A DNA stretch of 64,000 nucleotides, from contig VXBA01000883.1 in the NCBI GenBank assembly GCA_013399895.1, forward strand, positions 434,001 through 498,000, read 5' to 3'. Source of the stretch: Serilophus lunatus (taxonomy: Eukaryota > Chordata > Aves > Passeriformes > Eurylaimidae). The notes beneath the pieces are model-generated. The model saw nothing but the letters and a program-made list of their open reading frames with translations. It made no database searches and was not told where the DNA came from. A program made the translations under genes and the position numbers. Positions 1-14,700 of this stretch are shown here, piece after piece. Each line of letters opens with the position of its first letter. The first letter of the stretch is position 1.

Positions 1-2671
1 AAATAACAGAACGTATGAGAGCCTTGTAAGAACTTCTTAAGAATATCTTATTTTAGGGGAAAGAAGGCTATATCTGTGTAAAAACACAACAGAGTAAGCT
101 CAGCATAATAAATCAAAAACCTCTGCAGTAGGAAGTGTATGCAGCCATAAAAGAAAGTCTTATCAATAAGGACAAAAAAGACAAATGTGATAGTAAAAGA
201 GGATAGATAATTGACAAGAGAAAAAAAATGTATAGTTGAGAACATTAATAAGGGAACGGTTTTTGCAAAACGTTTCTGGAGAGGAAAAAAAAAAAAACAC
301 CTTGAAACAGACCAATAGGTCTGTTTCCAAACAGAAACAACAGATACTTCTATTTTTTTTAGTAACAATGCAAGAAAATTCAATAAAGATGTCTGTTCCA
401 TACTTAGGAGAAAGGATGATGTATTTGTCAGATGATGATGGTAATATACTTCCTATTCCTACTGTAACTAAAGAGGATATTAATCAACAGCTACTGTAGT
501 TAGACATATTTAAATCAGAAGTTCTGGGTAATTTGCATTGAGGAATTTTAACACAGCTGGCTGAGAAGCTTTTTTGGCAGCTAATGTTCATTTCTCAGTA
601 ACCCATGGGCATGGGAGAATTCCAGAAATCTTAAAGAATGTTAGTTACTTGTTAGTTCATTAAAAAGTATGGGCAAGATGGCAGAGGTAAGAGGCTGATA
701 AGGCTGACTTCAGCATGGGACAACAAAGGAAAAATATCTAATTCATTTGACAGAAACTATAAGGTGCATATGACTGAATGTTGACCAACAAAGTATGGAA
801 AATATATGTGCTCAAAGTAACTTTAATCTTCTTAGATAGATTGTTAACATGGGAAGAGAGCTTAATAAATACACTTAGGGTTCAGTAAAACAGTGCTATA
901 CAGCTGACAAAATAAAACCATGGACTTAGAAAGTTTAAGAGAAAATAAATCAATAGGTGCACTAAAAGGTCAAACAGAATAGAAAGGAACACAATAACTT
1001 GGCTATAGATTAAGTAACTGGAAAGGTAAAAGCCACCAGAAAGCAGGAACCTTTGCTGAACAAGGAAATCTATAGTAGAATCCAAATTGTTTCAACTTTA
1101 AGCAACCTAAATTTTGTATGTTCCAAACATATATTTCAAGCTGCTAACAGTGATGATTCCAAAGTAAAGGAGCAATTTAATGAAGGTTGTGATAGCTTTC
1201 ATCAGTACCAATCTTTATATTAAAGGTGGATAACTTTTTCATCTCAGGCTACAGTTCCACTATCACTACTGGAAGTTAATAAAGCAGACAAAATGTTCCA
1301 AGCCCAGCAGGACCCACAGTTTGCCACTGTGGCTCTGGATGCTCTGTTGGGTTACAGCATGTATATTACACTTGGAAATCCTCACCTCCCCTCACTTTCT
1401 TTTCTTCTAATTGCCTTTTTTCCAGCATGTGGCATTGACTCTTGCAACAGTCCTGAAAAGTTTATTTATAATGTACTAAAAGATGCAATCTTTGTAGCTG
1501 AACCAAATTTACAGTAGCAGCATTTTGGGTGATGAAACTGCAGTGCTTCAAGCTTTGTGAACGATGCTTTACTTGGCTTGGTGGTTTTTATTTGAACTTA
1601 AATAGAATGATCTTACTTGTTTTACATCAAAGAACAGTAGAAGCAGAAGTGACTAATTTGATTCCTCATGCACAAGCTACTCACACCAGTTCCTAGAAAC
1701 TAATATTCTTCAATGTTAGGAGATACAAATTTCAGCTAGCCATAAAAATCAAACGTCTTTCCCAGGTGAATTTCACTGCCTCAGTCTGTGACTCTTAAGA
1801 TGTAAACAGATGCTGAGCATATGAGCTTCAGGGACAAATCAGCTGACCTTTAATGATTCTGTAAGTCCTTCCCTCACTTTCCATCAATAACATATTTATT
1901 GATCACAGAGCTGGCTGGTACTGAATTCCTCTGGAGAAATTCAGTATCAGAAAGGCTAAGAAAAATCTTTAAAGTGCATAGCTTAATTCTCTGGTCTGTT
2001 GTCATCAAAACAGAGCCTCTGAAACTGCACTTTACTAACCAAAATGGAATCTCTTCCCTTGACCCTAATGTCTTGGTATTACTACAATGACTTGCAGAAT
2101 AAAATCTTCTGTTCTGTTTAAACCTACTTGTAGACAGGCGATTCAGCATGACTCCCCAAACTCACATCAGTGTTTGGGAGCTAGGACACATCAATTCTTC
2201 AGAGAACTCACTGGAGAGTAATCTGTGAATTATGTAATCTGAGAAGACTTCAGAGAAAATGTCACTGCTGTGATGCCTTACATCTGTATAAGCTTCCCAT
2301 GAAGTCAACTGCCAAATGAAAGAAATAAAGAATAATAATTAGGGATGATAAATATCTTCTATTTTTCCCTCCAATTACTTGCTCCATCTGCATGCATATC
2401 AGGTGTAATATCATACTGTTATTGCAGAAGAGTTCGTTGGCACTCACAGAATAGTTTGTGAGCCCTCCAGCAGTAATCACTGTCTTAGGAACAAGCTGAG
2501 AAGCAGTCACAAATTAAATCGAAAGCCTGCTGACCCTGACCTACTATGCCAAGGCTCTACACATCATTTTGCTGTATAAATACTACAAGAGGCAATCATC
2601 CAACACACTCACATGGCAATGCAGGATGGTGAAAATCTGGAGAGCTGATTCCCAAGCAGCTCCACTACTCC
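1..2671. other. Non-coding AT-rich DNA
   Basis: No open frame here exceeds about 90 codons and none resembles a known protein. The stretch is AT-rich, with A and T runs. The only structured item is the overlapping hairpin pair at 304-334, listed separately. A shorter inverted repeat (9-bp arms, 1919-1927 and 1938-1946) is also present. I read the stretch as intergenic. Confidence 0.6.
304..334. repeat. Two overlapping perfect inverted repeats
   Basis: Bases 304-313 (GAAACAGACC) pair perfectly with 318-327 across a 4-base loop, AATA. The right arm of that hairpin also starts a second palindrome: CTGTTT at 321-326 pairs with AAACAG at 329-334 across two bases. The two foldings share bases 321-326, so they exclude each other. 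No transposon flanks are recognised. It may be the end of a decayed DNA transposon or chance. Confidence 0.6.
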
Positions 2672-2724
2672 ATAATCTTAGGAGTCTTTTCCAACCTAAA
2701 TGATTCTGTGATCCTATTCTATGA
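2672..2724 (+). mobile_element. CR1 retrotransposon 3' end, short fragment
   Basis: The sequence reads through the typical avian CR1 tail: a 'rgtcttttccaacctaaatg' type block followed by degenerate copies of the 8-base ATTCTATG terminal repeat (TGATTCTG, TGATCCTATTCTATGA). Only the last 50 or so bases survive, as expected for the strongly 5'-truncated copies CR1 leaves. The tail points right, so the element lies on the plus strand. It has no coding capacity. Confidence 0.8.
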
Positions 2725-5700
2725 CAGTTTGTACACTCAAATTCCCTTTAGTCTTTAAGTATTCAAGTGAGTAAGAAAACTCCATATCTGCAGTGTACAT
2801 TCCACACACAGTTACTGCTGAACACACACACGGTGCATTATGACATACACGGTGTTTAGTGTATGTATATTGAAATTTGCCTCTTCCACTAATGCTTAAA
2901 CTCCATTGCCTGATGATGTATGGCTACAGCACATCACTGGAGTGATGACGATCTGATGGTATATTACCATCATTTATTACTGGAATATCATCACTGGCAT
3001 ATTATTGCAATGTATCACCAAAGCAGCAGCCAGCAGGGATAGAGCTGCAAGAGAGCCACGTTCTGTTTTATTAATTTCTAAGTGATAGCTGTAGGATTAG
3101 CATGACACAGAATCTGCTTTCCTCTCATTCACATACTTGCATCATGAACTGATATATTTTGTTTACTATTTTCAGCACAGCCTACTTTCCAGGTGTGAAT
3201 CATTTCTTTGCTGAAATTTTAGACTGAGACCCTCATTCTGAGAGTTTTGTTAGCAATTATGAAATAACAAGAACCAAAGGAAAATAGAAATCTGATCTTG
3301 ACTGTCTTGTTTTATCATCATCTCTATCATATATTTTTGGACTATTTTTGTGGCCCCAACTATTAAATTGTTTAATATTATTTAAGGTATTATGCAAAGA
3401 CTTATAATATGGACAAGTCATTGAGGTATGACATCCATTTACAATGATTTTTTTTTTTTGCATTTGCATGTCTATTTTAAAGTTCAGTATCTCATTTGCT
3501 GCCAAAAATAACATACAAAATCCAGTATACTCATGCCACTCAGCAACTCACATTGGCAAAATGACACCAGATATTTAAACATTTGGATGAAACCTGAGTG
3601 TGCTTTCTCCCATCAATGTTAATTCTACCTATCTCACCATGCTTTGCACAAAGCAAGAGTGTACTTATATCACAGTCACTTTTCCACAGACACTGCCCGG
3701 AGGAATTCTGAAAGCTCTCCTGCAAATGTCCTCTGAATTTATTTCATTGTAGCACCAGAAAATAACACTTGCTGCAAGCTTTATACAGAGCAACTTCTGC
3801 AAATTGATCTCAGTGTCAGCCTGTCTGATTCAGTCAGGAGGACTCTGTTTTAGTCAATGATAAGGCTCCTATCTGCATCCCACTAGGATCAGATGGAAAT
3901 ACTGGATAACTACAGTTAGTTCTAGCTACTCACTGGAGAATTGCATTCGTCATATCTCTGCTACTTCTGCCCATTATCTATCAGTAAATAAATATCTTCA
4001 TCTTATTTAGCATGAAGTATTTGTAGGCTAAAAAGGTCCCTCTGATAGACCCCTTCGAATTTCCTCTTTCATCTCTAATACACTGTCGTAGAACTACTGG
4101 GAACGAAATTTAGAACTACATACATTTTAAAAATACTGAGCTAGTTTCAAATTGCTGCACTAGGTCAGACAGTCAGCTTGCTTGGCCAGGATTGTTCATA
4201 CAGAGACAGGTAGAACCAGACAGGAGCTGCCGGTGTGCTCAGTAACATGGGATACCAAAGTAGAGGTAATCCATAACAGCACAGCATGTTCTCTGGAGTT
4301 ATTTTTTTGGCTAAACCAGTACTGTAATAAAGCCCACCCACCAGAAGATCTTGAATAGTAGAGTAAACGGTGAGAAAAGAGGTTAAAGGTAGTAGATGAG
4401 GAACGAGAGGGACACAGAGTCTGGAGAAATGCCCTTTCAGTGGCACATTTGGCTATCACCAGCTCCCTAAGACCACCACTCAGGAATGGCCATCACCACT
4501 GAAGACACAGGGCATGCTAGTGATATAAGTGAAAAGGTTATACCAGCCTATCTGAAAAGAATTTCGTGTGGCTGGAGAAAGACCACAAACATTTTGTTAA
4601 AATTTTTCCTTCCTCTCTCCCATAGAAATTATCAATGCTCATGCAGCAACAAGCAGATCAGGAGGTTAACCCTAGAATGTGCCCCTATTAGGTGGGACAC
4701 AAGTGTACAAAACAGCAACATCTGTTTCATATGACAGCTCCTCATTAATCTGCATATCCACTGTTGAAAAAAATGGATTACACTCAGCAAGAGCTCTACC
4801 CTAGAATAGTAGTTTAGAAGCCCAAGACCTCTTACCTATTGTCAACTAGATTGTTCCTTGGTGAACACAGTGACTTTCCCAGGACTGACTGTTATTATAA
4901 TGGACAATTGTTTAATCATGCTGCCTGACGTTGCAGGGAATTCACTAAAAAATGGTAGAAAGGATACAGAATTAATGATGATTTAATGTCTCTTTCTCTC
5001 TCTTCTTTTTGCGTATGTTAGCTGGATGGAAGTGCTTAAGCTCAGCCTCAGATGTTGATGTCATTCTCTGACCATCAGTAGCTGTACTGTTCAATCCAGT
5101 CTGGTTTCTGCCATCACAAGAAAACATCTGCAGGATGGCACAAATTTTTGGCATATCTTCAGAAGGGTATTTGAAACCTTTTGCCCTCTTGCCCCTCAAG
5201 AACTCAGTGCAAGACTCAAAAACAATGTACTGGAAATGAAGGAAGGTTCTGAAGAGAGTTTAATTAGAACTAGAAAAAACCCCAAAAACTCATGCAACAC
5301 AATTTGTGCACTGCTACCACCTAGTGAATTAAAAGAAAACAAAATCTCCCTCTGAACTAATATGAAGCATATCTAAGGGTGTGAACCTTCAGCACTGAGG
5401 TCACTGGGACTTTTGGCATTGACATTACTTGGAACAATCATTAATGGGATAGGCCATATTAAACATCAGGCATTTGAACTTCAAGGGCAACTGCAGAAGG
5501 TATCAAAGACTGTTATATATATTTGTGATCTAGATAATTGCCATAATTTGTCCAGAATAACACTGAATCAAAAGAATCATTAGCGATTACTCCTTTAAGC
5601 CAGTGCAACTGGCATCCAGGTTCAACTGGATGAAAAGACCCATTTGAAAACTGAAACAAAGGGAAGGTTTTTCGTGGGTGCTGCACTTTCTTTTTAAAAT

Positions 5701-8700
5701 TAACTTAAAACTTAGGAAAAAGGCTTTCACAGCAGCTCTGGAAACCTCAGTTCTGCATTTATGCAACGAATTTCTCTACCAAGTTTGGCTAACTTACCTT
5801 CTTGCCCTTTAGTTCTTTCCCAAAGCATGAAGGAACCAGCCACTCCAACTCAGTCTTTAGCTCTGGTTTAGTGTGCATTTTTCTCAGTTAGATTGGCACG
5901 TGCCAACTCATCTCATGAGTCTGTCACACTGTCAGTGCTGTCAGTGCTAACATCCAGTGCTATTAAAATCCACACTGATTTTGACACTTCCTCTTGCAGA
6001 GTCAGCGTTTTATTTACCCCAAGGCATACTTTCACTTGCAATGTGAATCACAGCAAAAAAAGTGTCAGGATTAAATGATTCATACCTTATTTGCAGCACT
6101 TGATTCTTTCTCCCCTATCCTATGCCCAGAGAAATCCCTTCCAAACTGATCTGCAGGCTAGATATGAAACCAGATGACTTATGCCACTGCTTAGCAGTCC
6201 TGGGACTGTCTAGAGATGCTAAATGTGACCCTGGCACACAGAAAAGAGAGGAAGAGGGGTTTCAGCATTTCTGGAAATTAATGTATCAATTTCACTGTGA
6301 TTCTTCTTACCTATTTGTAATAATAGCTAGGAAGAATGCAGGGACCTTAATTACCTAATATTAGTAATACAAATGCATTTCGATGCAACCACGCTTTAAT
6401 CACTTTCACAATATTTATCATCATTAGTCTCATATCATAGTTCAGCAAAGATCTTAAGTATATACATAATTCAAAGCATCAGTGTTTTACCCTTTACTTC
6501 TGAGCCTTAAAATTAGGGATATCATTTGAGTCTGAGCCTAGAATCTGATCTCACAACAGATTCGCTTTTTCCTAATTCTGATGTGGTTTTTTGGAGCTCA
6601 GATATGTTCAGAAGAGAATGATTCTAACAACGTGGAACATCCAATTAATTACCTCTCCCTTTTTTTGTTTGCAAATGAAATTGCTTATGTTAAAGCCAGT
6701 TGCAAAACAGCTCTGCAGGACCTTCTGCAAAGCAGTTTTCTGTCACAATAAAATTAATCTTTCAGTAACTAAATCTTTCATAAGTTTGCTATTTTAGAAA
6801 GATTACAATTTATCATAAAAATCATGCTTTAGATGAAGAAAAGAGCTTTAACATTTTATCAATGTTAGTCTCAATTTCAAAATAGGTTCTTAAATGCATT
6901 AGAGCACATAATTGAACTGAAAGTAAAACTCAAACCTTTGATTTTTTTTTCTGAATTTTCTGTAATATGAGTTTTCATAATAAAAGGGGTCTCCTCAAAA
7001 ACCTATTTTTGAGATCTTAAAATTTTTGGTGAAATTACAGTGCAATGATCCTCCTTGCATTGTCCTCTCAGCTTCCTTAAAAAATCCTCTACTTTAAGCA
7101 TCTCTTTCAAACACGTTGAATCCACCCTCGTGACGGCTGATGTAGCATTTCACAGCAGTGCTGGGTTTCTGGCTTCTCCCCCCGAGCCTCCTGCAGTGGC
7201 TCACCCATATTCATTGTGACTTGTACTTCATGTTGCTACATAAAGCATTATTTTTTCTTTCTTCAGGGCAAATGGATGGGATCTGTAAAGCAAGTGATTT
7301 TGAAATGCATCTTAACTTTCAGATCAGCCTTTGAGAAATTAATTTCCACTTAGTTTTTGGAGCCGTTCCAACTCATCCTCATGAGTGAAATATGGGCATC
7401 AGAAGGTGGAACAGAAAATACAAAGCTAATGATCTGGTTCATGTTAGTTAGTTCTCTCTTAATCCTTTGAAAGATTGCATTTCCCATCTCTGGAATTTCC
7501 TCTCACTGACAGCTTTTAAAAGAAACAAGACAATATTTGCCATGCATTATATGTCCAGATTAACTCAAGAAGTGAAGATGATCTATTCACCATCCCTGTA
7601 AGCCTCTCTTAATTAGGTCTACCAGCTTTCAAGGACAGGACTTGTCTTAGCTTTAAGAATGAGAACTCCCACTGAAATTTAAACTATCTCCCAGAGTAAA
7701 GTTAGAAAGGACAAAGGGACTCCTTATCTTCGCCCCTTATCCACCCATCATTTTGACTGGCCTGAGCCATGAGTACACAAGAGCTGCAGACCTGCAGTCA
7801 CTTTGCTCCTGAAAAATGGACCCTCCTCCTTCACCAGCAGCCTTGCATCACAGCTTCTTCAGTTCTGCTCTGCCCTATAGCAGGGACAACATTTAAATTC
7901 CTACCCACCCCAAGCTTCTCAAGTGTTGTAGGCTTTTCATTCCTTTTTTGCAAACTTATTTCAGCTGAGCTAGCCACAGAATTTTTGCTAGAATTTACCT
8001 CAGGAGGAGGATGTACGAGTCCGTGCTCACCTTTTCAGCAGTGTTTGGTGGATTTTGCAATACAACACTGTGCAAGGCAAAGATCAGGTTGTTGAGCTGT
8101 ATCTTGGGAGATCTCTGCATTGCTGTCATCAGTGAGGTTTAGAGCAGGTAATGCAGTGTGCTGTGAGTGGGTGGCCCTCAGTTAGATCAATCCTGCAGAA
8201 GGCTTTCCTCAGAGAAGATGGGAACCTACCCGTCACTTGGGGAAGCTGGTCCTGGCAGCTGGGCACCTTGCTCTTGCCCACAGGCTGCTGCCGTGCCACA
8301 GAGTGGGCTCTGGAAGAGCCAAGGGGTGAGTTCCACCCATACTGTTTTCCTACTACTACTTGCTTGCCCCATCCCTGTATTAAAATAGTATCGAGTGTTT
8401 CTCCTTTTGTCCTCAAATTTCCTCTTCTGTCCAGCCAGTTCTATCAGCAGAAATAAAATAATGTAGGAAAGGTAGTTAATAGCAGTATTACAGATATGCA
8501 AATATAATAACATTTGTTGATGTTGTGAAATGAACAGTAGATTTAAAGAGAGAGCAAGATCTTCTGTTTACTTACAAATATAAATGCAGGGAGGGGGGCA
8601 TTTCCATGAAAACATCCCAGATATTATATTTTTACTCTCATATTTACAGTCCTGCAGAATGTTTTCAGAGATTCATCCTCTTAAAGAAATAGCCTCCTAT

Positions 8701-11700
8701 CACATTTAGACGAAAACAGGTAAATTTGAAGAGACAGTCTATTCAATTTTGTTCCAACAGAATTGCAAGGACTTTACTTTTGTCTACTGTTATTTCAAAT
8801 GTTGGGCTGCAAAATTCAGTCCAGCTTCTAGATCTGGTACTCAGATCTGCAAACAAAATGTATGTGCTCCTTTCCAGACAGTAAGGAAGATTTGGGTTTT
8901 TAAGTGAATGAAAGTTTCATGGAAACAGCAAATTTCAGTGTTCATTACTGGAGACCAAGATTTAGCATGGAGAGGCTTTTGTAATTTCTCTCAAAAAAGG
9001 TAGTTTGTGTTTATAATTTCAGAATTTCTCATCTTGCTTCTCCCCTCCTCTCCCCCTTCCTCCACCCCCATTATATGATACAGCTGCTGGGGCTCTCAGA
9101 CTATAAAGTAAGGCATTAAATCAGAAAGCCTGTATCTGTCCTACTTCCTTCACTTTCTACATTCAATTCCACACTTAATACAAGGGAAGACAAAAGAAGG
9201 AGACATTTTCTATACTCAGACCCTAATAATATCCCTCTGGGATTACCTGAAGCTCAGTACATCATTCAAAAGCAAAGATTAAAAGTAATAGTCACGTTAA
9301 TATTATTTCACAATCCACAAACATAAATCCTCATTTGTTATTCATGAGCTTATCACACACACCTCTTAAGGAGCAAAATACTGCAGCATGTGCAGAAAAC
9401 GGTAACACAAAGTAAACAGTGAAGGGGAGGCAGACAACTTTATAGCTCATTTAAGGTAAAGATATTGCAGGTATGTTTGCTAACAGAGTAGAAGCGTTCC
9501 TGCCTGGTTTTGATGCAGTACCATTTACTGTCTCCCTAATCATTGCTTAATCAGATCCTTAAGTGCCCATATCCTAAGTGTGTTGTTTTTCTGTGATGGG
9601 TACTCGTGGAGTTTTTCTGTAAGGGGTGTGTGAGGTGGTGGAGGGCAGCAGTGACTTGCACGTCCTCCTTCATGTGAGGTGACAGACCCAAGCCTGTTAC
9701 GCAGTGCAATGAATGAGGTGGAATCCCTTTCTCAGGGAAATTCACTCACCACCTATTTCTGCTTTCTACATGGAAATGTGTTGCTGACCTCGACCATTGG
9801 GTGCTTCCTGGGCATGTAACACACTGCCTCCTGCACACAAGGCTATTCTCAGAGAGCCTGGGAATGGCAGAGGCTGCAAGAATCACTTGCAGGCAGCTAT
9901 GTGTGGGCCCTTGTCCAAGACCCCATAGCTGGTCAAAGGCAGATGCACACTTAAAGCTGATTTTTATTTCAAAATTGAGTCCCTTCAGATGATAATGCAT
10001 CTCTTCAGTGCCCACTCTGTGGCCACTCTGAGCTGTGAGGAGTTCCAGGCAGAGCGAGGGGAGCTCTCTACCCACCACGCAGAGCCTGCCTTGGCTCTGT
10101 AGCCATCCAGGTTTGAACCACTAAATGTGAACCTCAGCTAAGCAAACATGCACACAGTCCTCCTGATGGTGGTTACTGTAGAAACAGAAAGGAAACTTTC
10201 ACCAATGTTTCTCTCTTATTTCCCAATAAATAGCAGCATCTCCCCTAGAAACTATATCGATCTCTGGTTGTTCAAATAACTACTATTACAGAAGTAGATG
10301 AACTCTCCCCTGATAGACCTGTCAGACTCCCTGCTGATGAGAAGCCTTCCATGCAATCCATATCCACAATTGCTTTGGAAGTCGACAACTAACGTTCCCT
10401 CCCTTTTCCCCCTCCAGCTACATCCCTGTAGCTTTTTTCGGTTTCATCCACCTATGCTTTTTTAAGCTGATACTTGTTTTGAGAAACTGCGGGAGTTGTG
10501 ACAGAAACTTCTTAGCTGTCCCAGTAATTGGCCTGCCTATGCAGGAGGGAGGGGTTGAGAATGACAGTGCAAGGGAAGAGAGCCTTGAAAACATCTTGTC
10601 TTGGGAAGCTCCTATCATGAATAGGGTGGCATTACACAAGCTTGCCGTGCACGTGCAGTGCTCTGTGCAATAAGTGTTTCCTCTCAACTCACATATTTCT
10701 TCTCACATATTTACAGATGCATAGTTTGATATTATATGTTAATCACATTATGACAGTCTTTTGTAACCATTGCAAACCATTTTCTCCAGCTCAAAGAAAA
10801 AAGGCATTAAATACACAACTTATTCAACTATAACTGTTGCAAGTTTGCTGATGAAGACTCAAACACTGAGTTAACCTGGAACTACCAAAAAACCTAATAC
10901 TCCTATGTTAAAACACTTTGTTGTACAAGGCTTTTGGAAAACTTAGCACAGGCCATATCCTCAGCTGTTACAAGCCAACAAAGTCACATGGATTTCACTG
11001 GAACAGCCCTGCTTTATGGAGCACAGAGTCTGGCCTGCTGTAGACCTGTCCCAAGTGAAGATAATTTGCATTCTCCCTAAAAATAATTAACTGAAAGCTG
11101 TTTGGTAGCTTTCCTGACAGATGGGTAACACAGTCCACTGCCTGATTTTCTGATGCTCATGAAGTAACCTGACTGAGCCAGCAAAGTTCTTAATACTTCA
11201 CCACCTTGGCATCCAGGGAACAACTTGGGCATCAAGCTTTTAAATGTGCTTTTATTTCCTTAACTGTTTAGTGAAAGAGACAGAAAACAAGTACTGCTTA
11301 TGCTCTTCTTCTCTTGTGATAAAAGGGTTGAAGGAGCATCCTCCCGAGCAGGTTTAATGGCACACAGTCTGAAGGTGGCTGAGCTGGAACTGTCAGGTTT
11401 GCTGTGCTCTTGTTCAGTCCTCCCACATCTGTGCTGATGTTGCACAGGAGGACAAAGAAACCTACTAGTCAGCAGCACCTCAGCTTCCAACAGCTCCCAC
11501 CACACCAAGCAACCAGCATCCTGAACCTTCCTGCAGAAACAGCTTCAAGTGAGGTAAATGGAAAAATGAGTGTATTCATCTGCCCCCTATGCGTGTAGGT
11601 AACAATACCCATGGGTACTCACCTTGGTGTTATTACCTCTGTAGTTGTCCTTAACTGGTGTAGAAAACTGGGGTTATGTGGAAATGTATTAGACTGCAAA

Positions 11701-14700
11701 GGAGCTGGATACATTGATTACCCAGTTTCAAAATTCATTGAATAGAGTTGAGCAAGGGGGACATCATAACCATACTATGACAGCAAAGCTTTCAAATTCT
11801 TCAGGTGTTAGTCACCTGCTGACAAGCTCCTTACTTTAATGTCATTTAGCAATGTTTTTGGCATTGTCATTTTCCTAAGTGTATTTCCCTGTTCGTCTTC
11901 CAGATAATTTCATTATCTGCATGACTGAGGCTCAAAGAAAGGGTTATGTAAAGTTTTCTCCTATCTAGATTCATCCCAGTTGGAAGCCAAGTATTCCAGT
12001 CCTTCTCAGGATTAAAACCAAGTCCTCACTCCCAACTTTTCCTTCTCAAACAAAATGGACATCCCTTTTCCACACTTCCATTTTTAAAGTAAAAAATACT
12101 GCTACATGTCAGATATTGCAGCCTGTCCCTCTCTTAAGAATGAACAACTTTAGTGTAGAAATTACTGCTTGCAGACACCAGTAAGAATCAGCAGATGTCT
12201 CCAAGTTTTCAGGTTTTGTTTAAAGTGACATCTGCTTGAAAATTTTCAAGTGTCTGGAAAATTACAATAAGTCTCCTGGGAATGAATTAATAGGCTGCAG
12301 ACATGTGAGGCAAAGGTAAATGCTAAATAAAATACCTCACCTAGCACTGCAGTTCATCAGATGGGTTCCCACACCTGCAATAAACCTCTCCCATCTGTGC
12401 CTGCCCATACAGTTTTCAACCTTCGCCAGTGAGGGAACACCAGTCACACGAAGGTCAACTCTGGCACAGATTCTTTAATATTACCAGGTACTCAAATCAT
12501 TTAGCGGAAAAATGTTGAACTTCTCTCCCAAAAGTAGAATTAGCAGCAAGGATTAGGAGTTTTAGTAACTAAATACTCCCCTCCAAAGCCTGTGGTTATT
12601 AATGTACTTTGGCTTGGCTAAAAGACTACCAAAGTGCCTAGGCTGTAAAACTGCTAAGAAAATGCTGTATCAGTATTTGGTATTTAATTACTGGATGGAG
12701 ATGGGGAACAAGCTCTGAAAAGGAAGACAAGCTGTAGGAGAAATGTGAGAGAAACTGTCCCTACAAAGACACCTAAATTAATAAAAAAGAGTTAGGCCAG
12801 AGCTGGAGGAAAGAGGAACTCTTTTCCCTTGTATTTAGTAAGAATAATTAAAATAATTACCCAGTTAAAACACTTTTCATTCTGTAGTGACTACAACAGA
12901 GCAGACTGGTGACCCTGCTCAATTCTAATTTCACATGGTTTATAATGCTCTGCCACTGGTTTGACAATGCCAAGTAATAACAACAACAAGGAATTGTTAC
13001 TGAGTGAGATGCCTGGATTTGCAATTCAGAAAATTGAGACATTGACATCAGAGTAGTCTCCTCTGCAGAAAGCAAAAGGCAGCTGAGCTTAGCCTCCCTC
13101 ATGCAGCCCAAGACCTTAAGGAAATGGAAGGTATTTTTCCTGAAGGATGTTCAATGCATCCATCCCCAAACCAATACAATTCTTACTTAACATTAACTCC
13201 AGTGAGCCTATTCACATCCTTATATTTAGAATCTATATATAAGTACTTTTATAGACTGAACACTAGTGTGCACATCCCATGTCAAATTAAATTTTTACTA
13301 CATGATTTACTGCTCCATCTTGAGCATATTAAAAAAAATCCCTTCAACTCTCGTGTCCTTTTATGTTTTTATACATCTATCTTACAAGATTCTTTGAGAA
13401 CCCCATATATAATGCTTCATATGAGTGAGATTTCAACCTGACAGGCAAATTCTTTATTCAATCCTCATTTGCATCAGTGGTCTGCCTTAAAAGTCAGGCA
13501 TTACCTTCCTCTTCTGTCATGCACCCCTAGAGAGTGATGCCACATGGATATGACTGTATAGCCCATGTGGCAGGAGTTACCAAATGATGCTGTGGGAAGT
13601 CAGCAAGGAGCTCCCTGCCCATTTTATGCTCTGGGAGTTCGTATGCAGGCAAAATTCAGCAGAAATACTGCTAAATCAACCTGATCTTATAATTTTTCAC
13701 AGGTACTGGATAATTACAAGGAAAGACACGTTATCTAGACTAATATTTGATTAGTTCACAGAAGGGCAGCAATTCCAGTTCATGAGTAGCAACGATATAC
13801 CACAATCTGATTCAATCCACGATTAACACTCAAAGTTTCTAACTTCTCACATGAAATTCTGAACGACAGGGTAAAGCACCACAGACTGTAGTGTTAGGAA
13901 CCAGGGAGAGCAGGATTTTTCCACTTGAGAAGAAGAACCAGAAGGCAATGCAACACAGCAAGGCTGTACCTACAGCAACAGGCACAGACCCACAGTGCCT
14001 GAACACAGCAGGCAGAGCTCAGGGCTGACAGCAGGGTCCATGAAGTCCTGGACCAGGGGCAGGGATGAGCCATGGGCATGGAGGAGGCCATGGATGAGGA
14101 TGCTCAGGGACATTAAAGACCATTTCCTCCCCCAGGGCTGACACATCATGGTGGCTGAGAAACCATAGATGGTGAAAATAAGGTCTCCAGGTTCTCACTT
14201 TCCAGGCAGGTTGCCATGAAGCAGAGTTGCTGAGATGTCAAGATTCATGGCAGAGATCTATAACTCTAGCCTCTATTTAGAAAATCATATTACTTTTGTG
14301 CAGTGCTCAAATTTTATTAAATAGGCTAATGGCCACAGAAAACCTTTATTTTACCTTTTCTCTCTCCAAATGGCTTTATCTATAGTCCACAGGAGGGAAC
14401 ATTAAATGAATTAATATTTACTGTCATCACTTCTCTCTTTGCAGACATTAAGTTAAAGACTTGATGAGCATTAGAACCCAGAGAACCCTAGCCTCCTTTC
14501 CACATATAAGGACTTATCTACTGTTTGTTGCCCAGTGAAGTGATTTCTTGGTGAGAGTTATCCTTGGATCTTGTGAAAATATCTCTATCTTATTCAAAGC
14601 ACCACCTTGTTACCTGAACTGAGCTTCTGCTGGCTTGAATGCTGCCTCTTCAACATCTTCAGAAGTGTGATTTTGATGAAGGAGACACAGGCTAAGAAAG

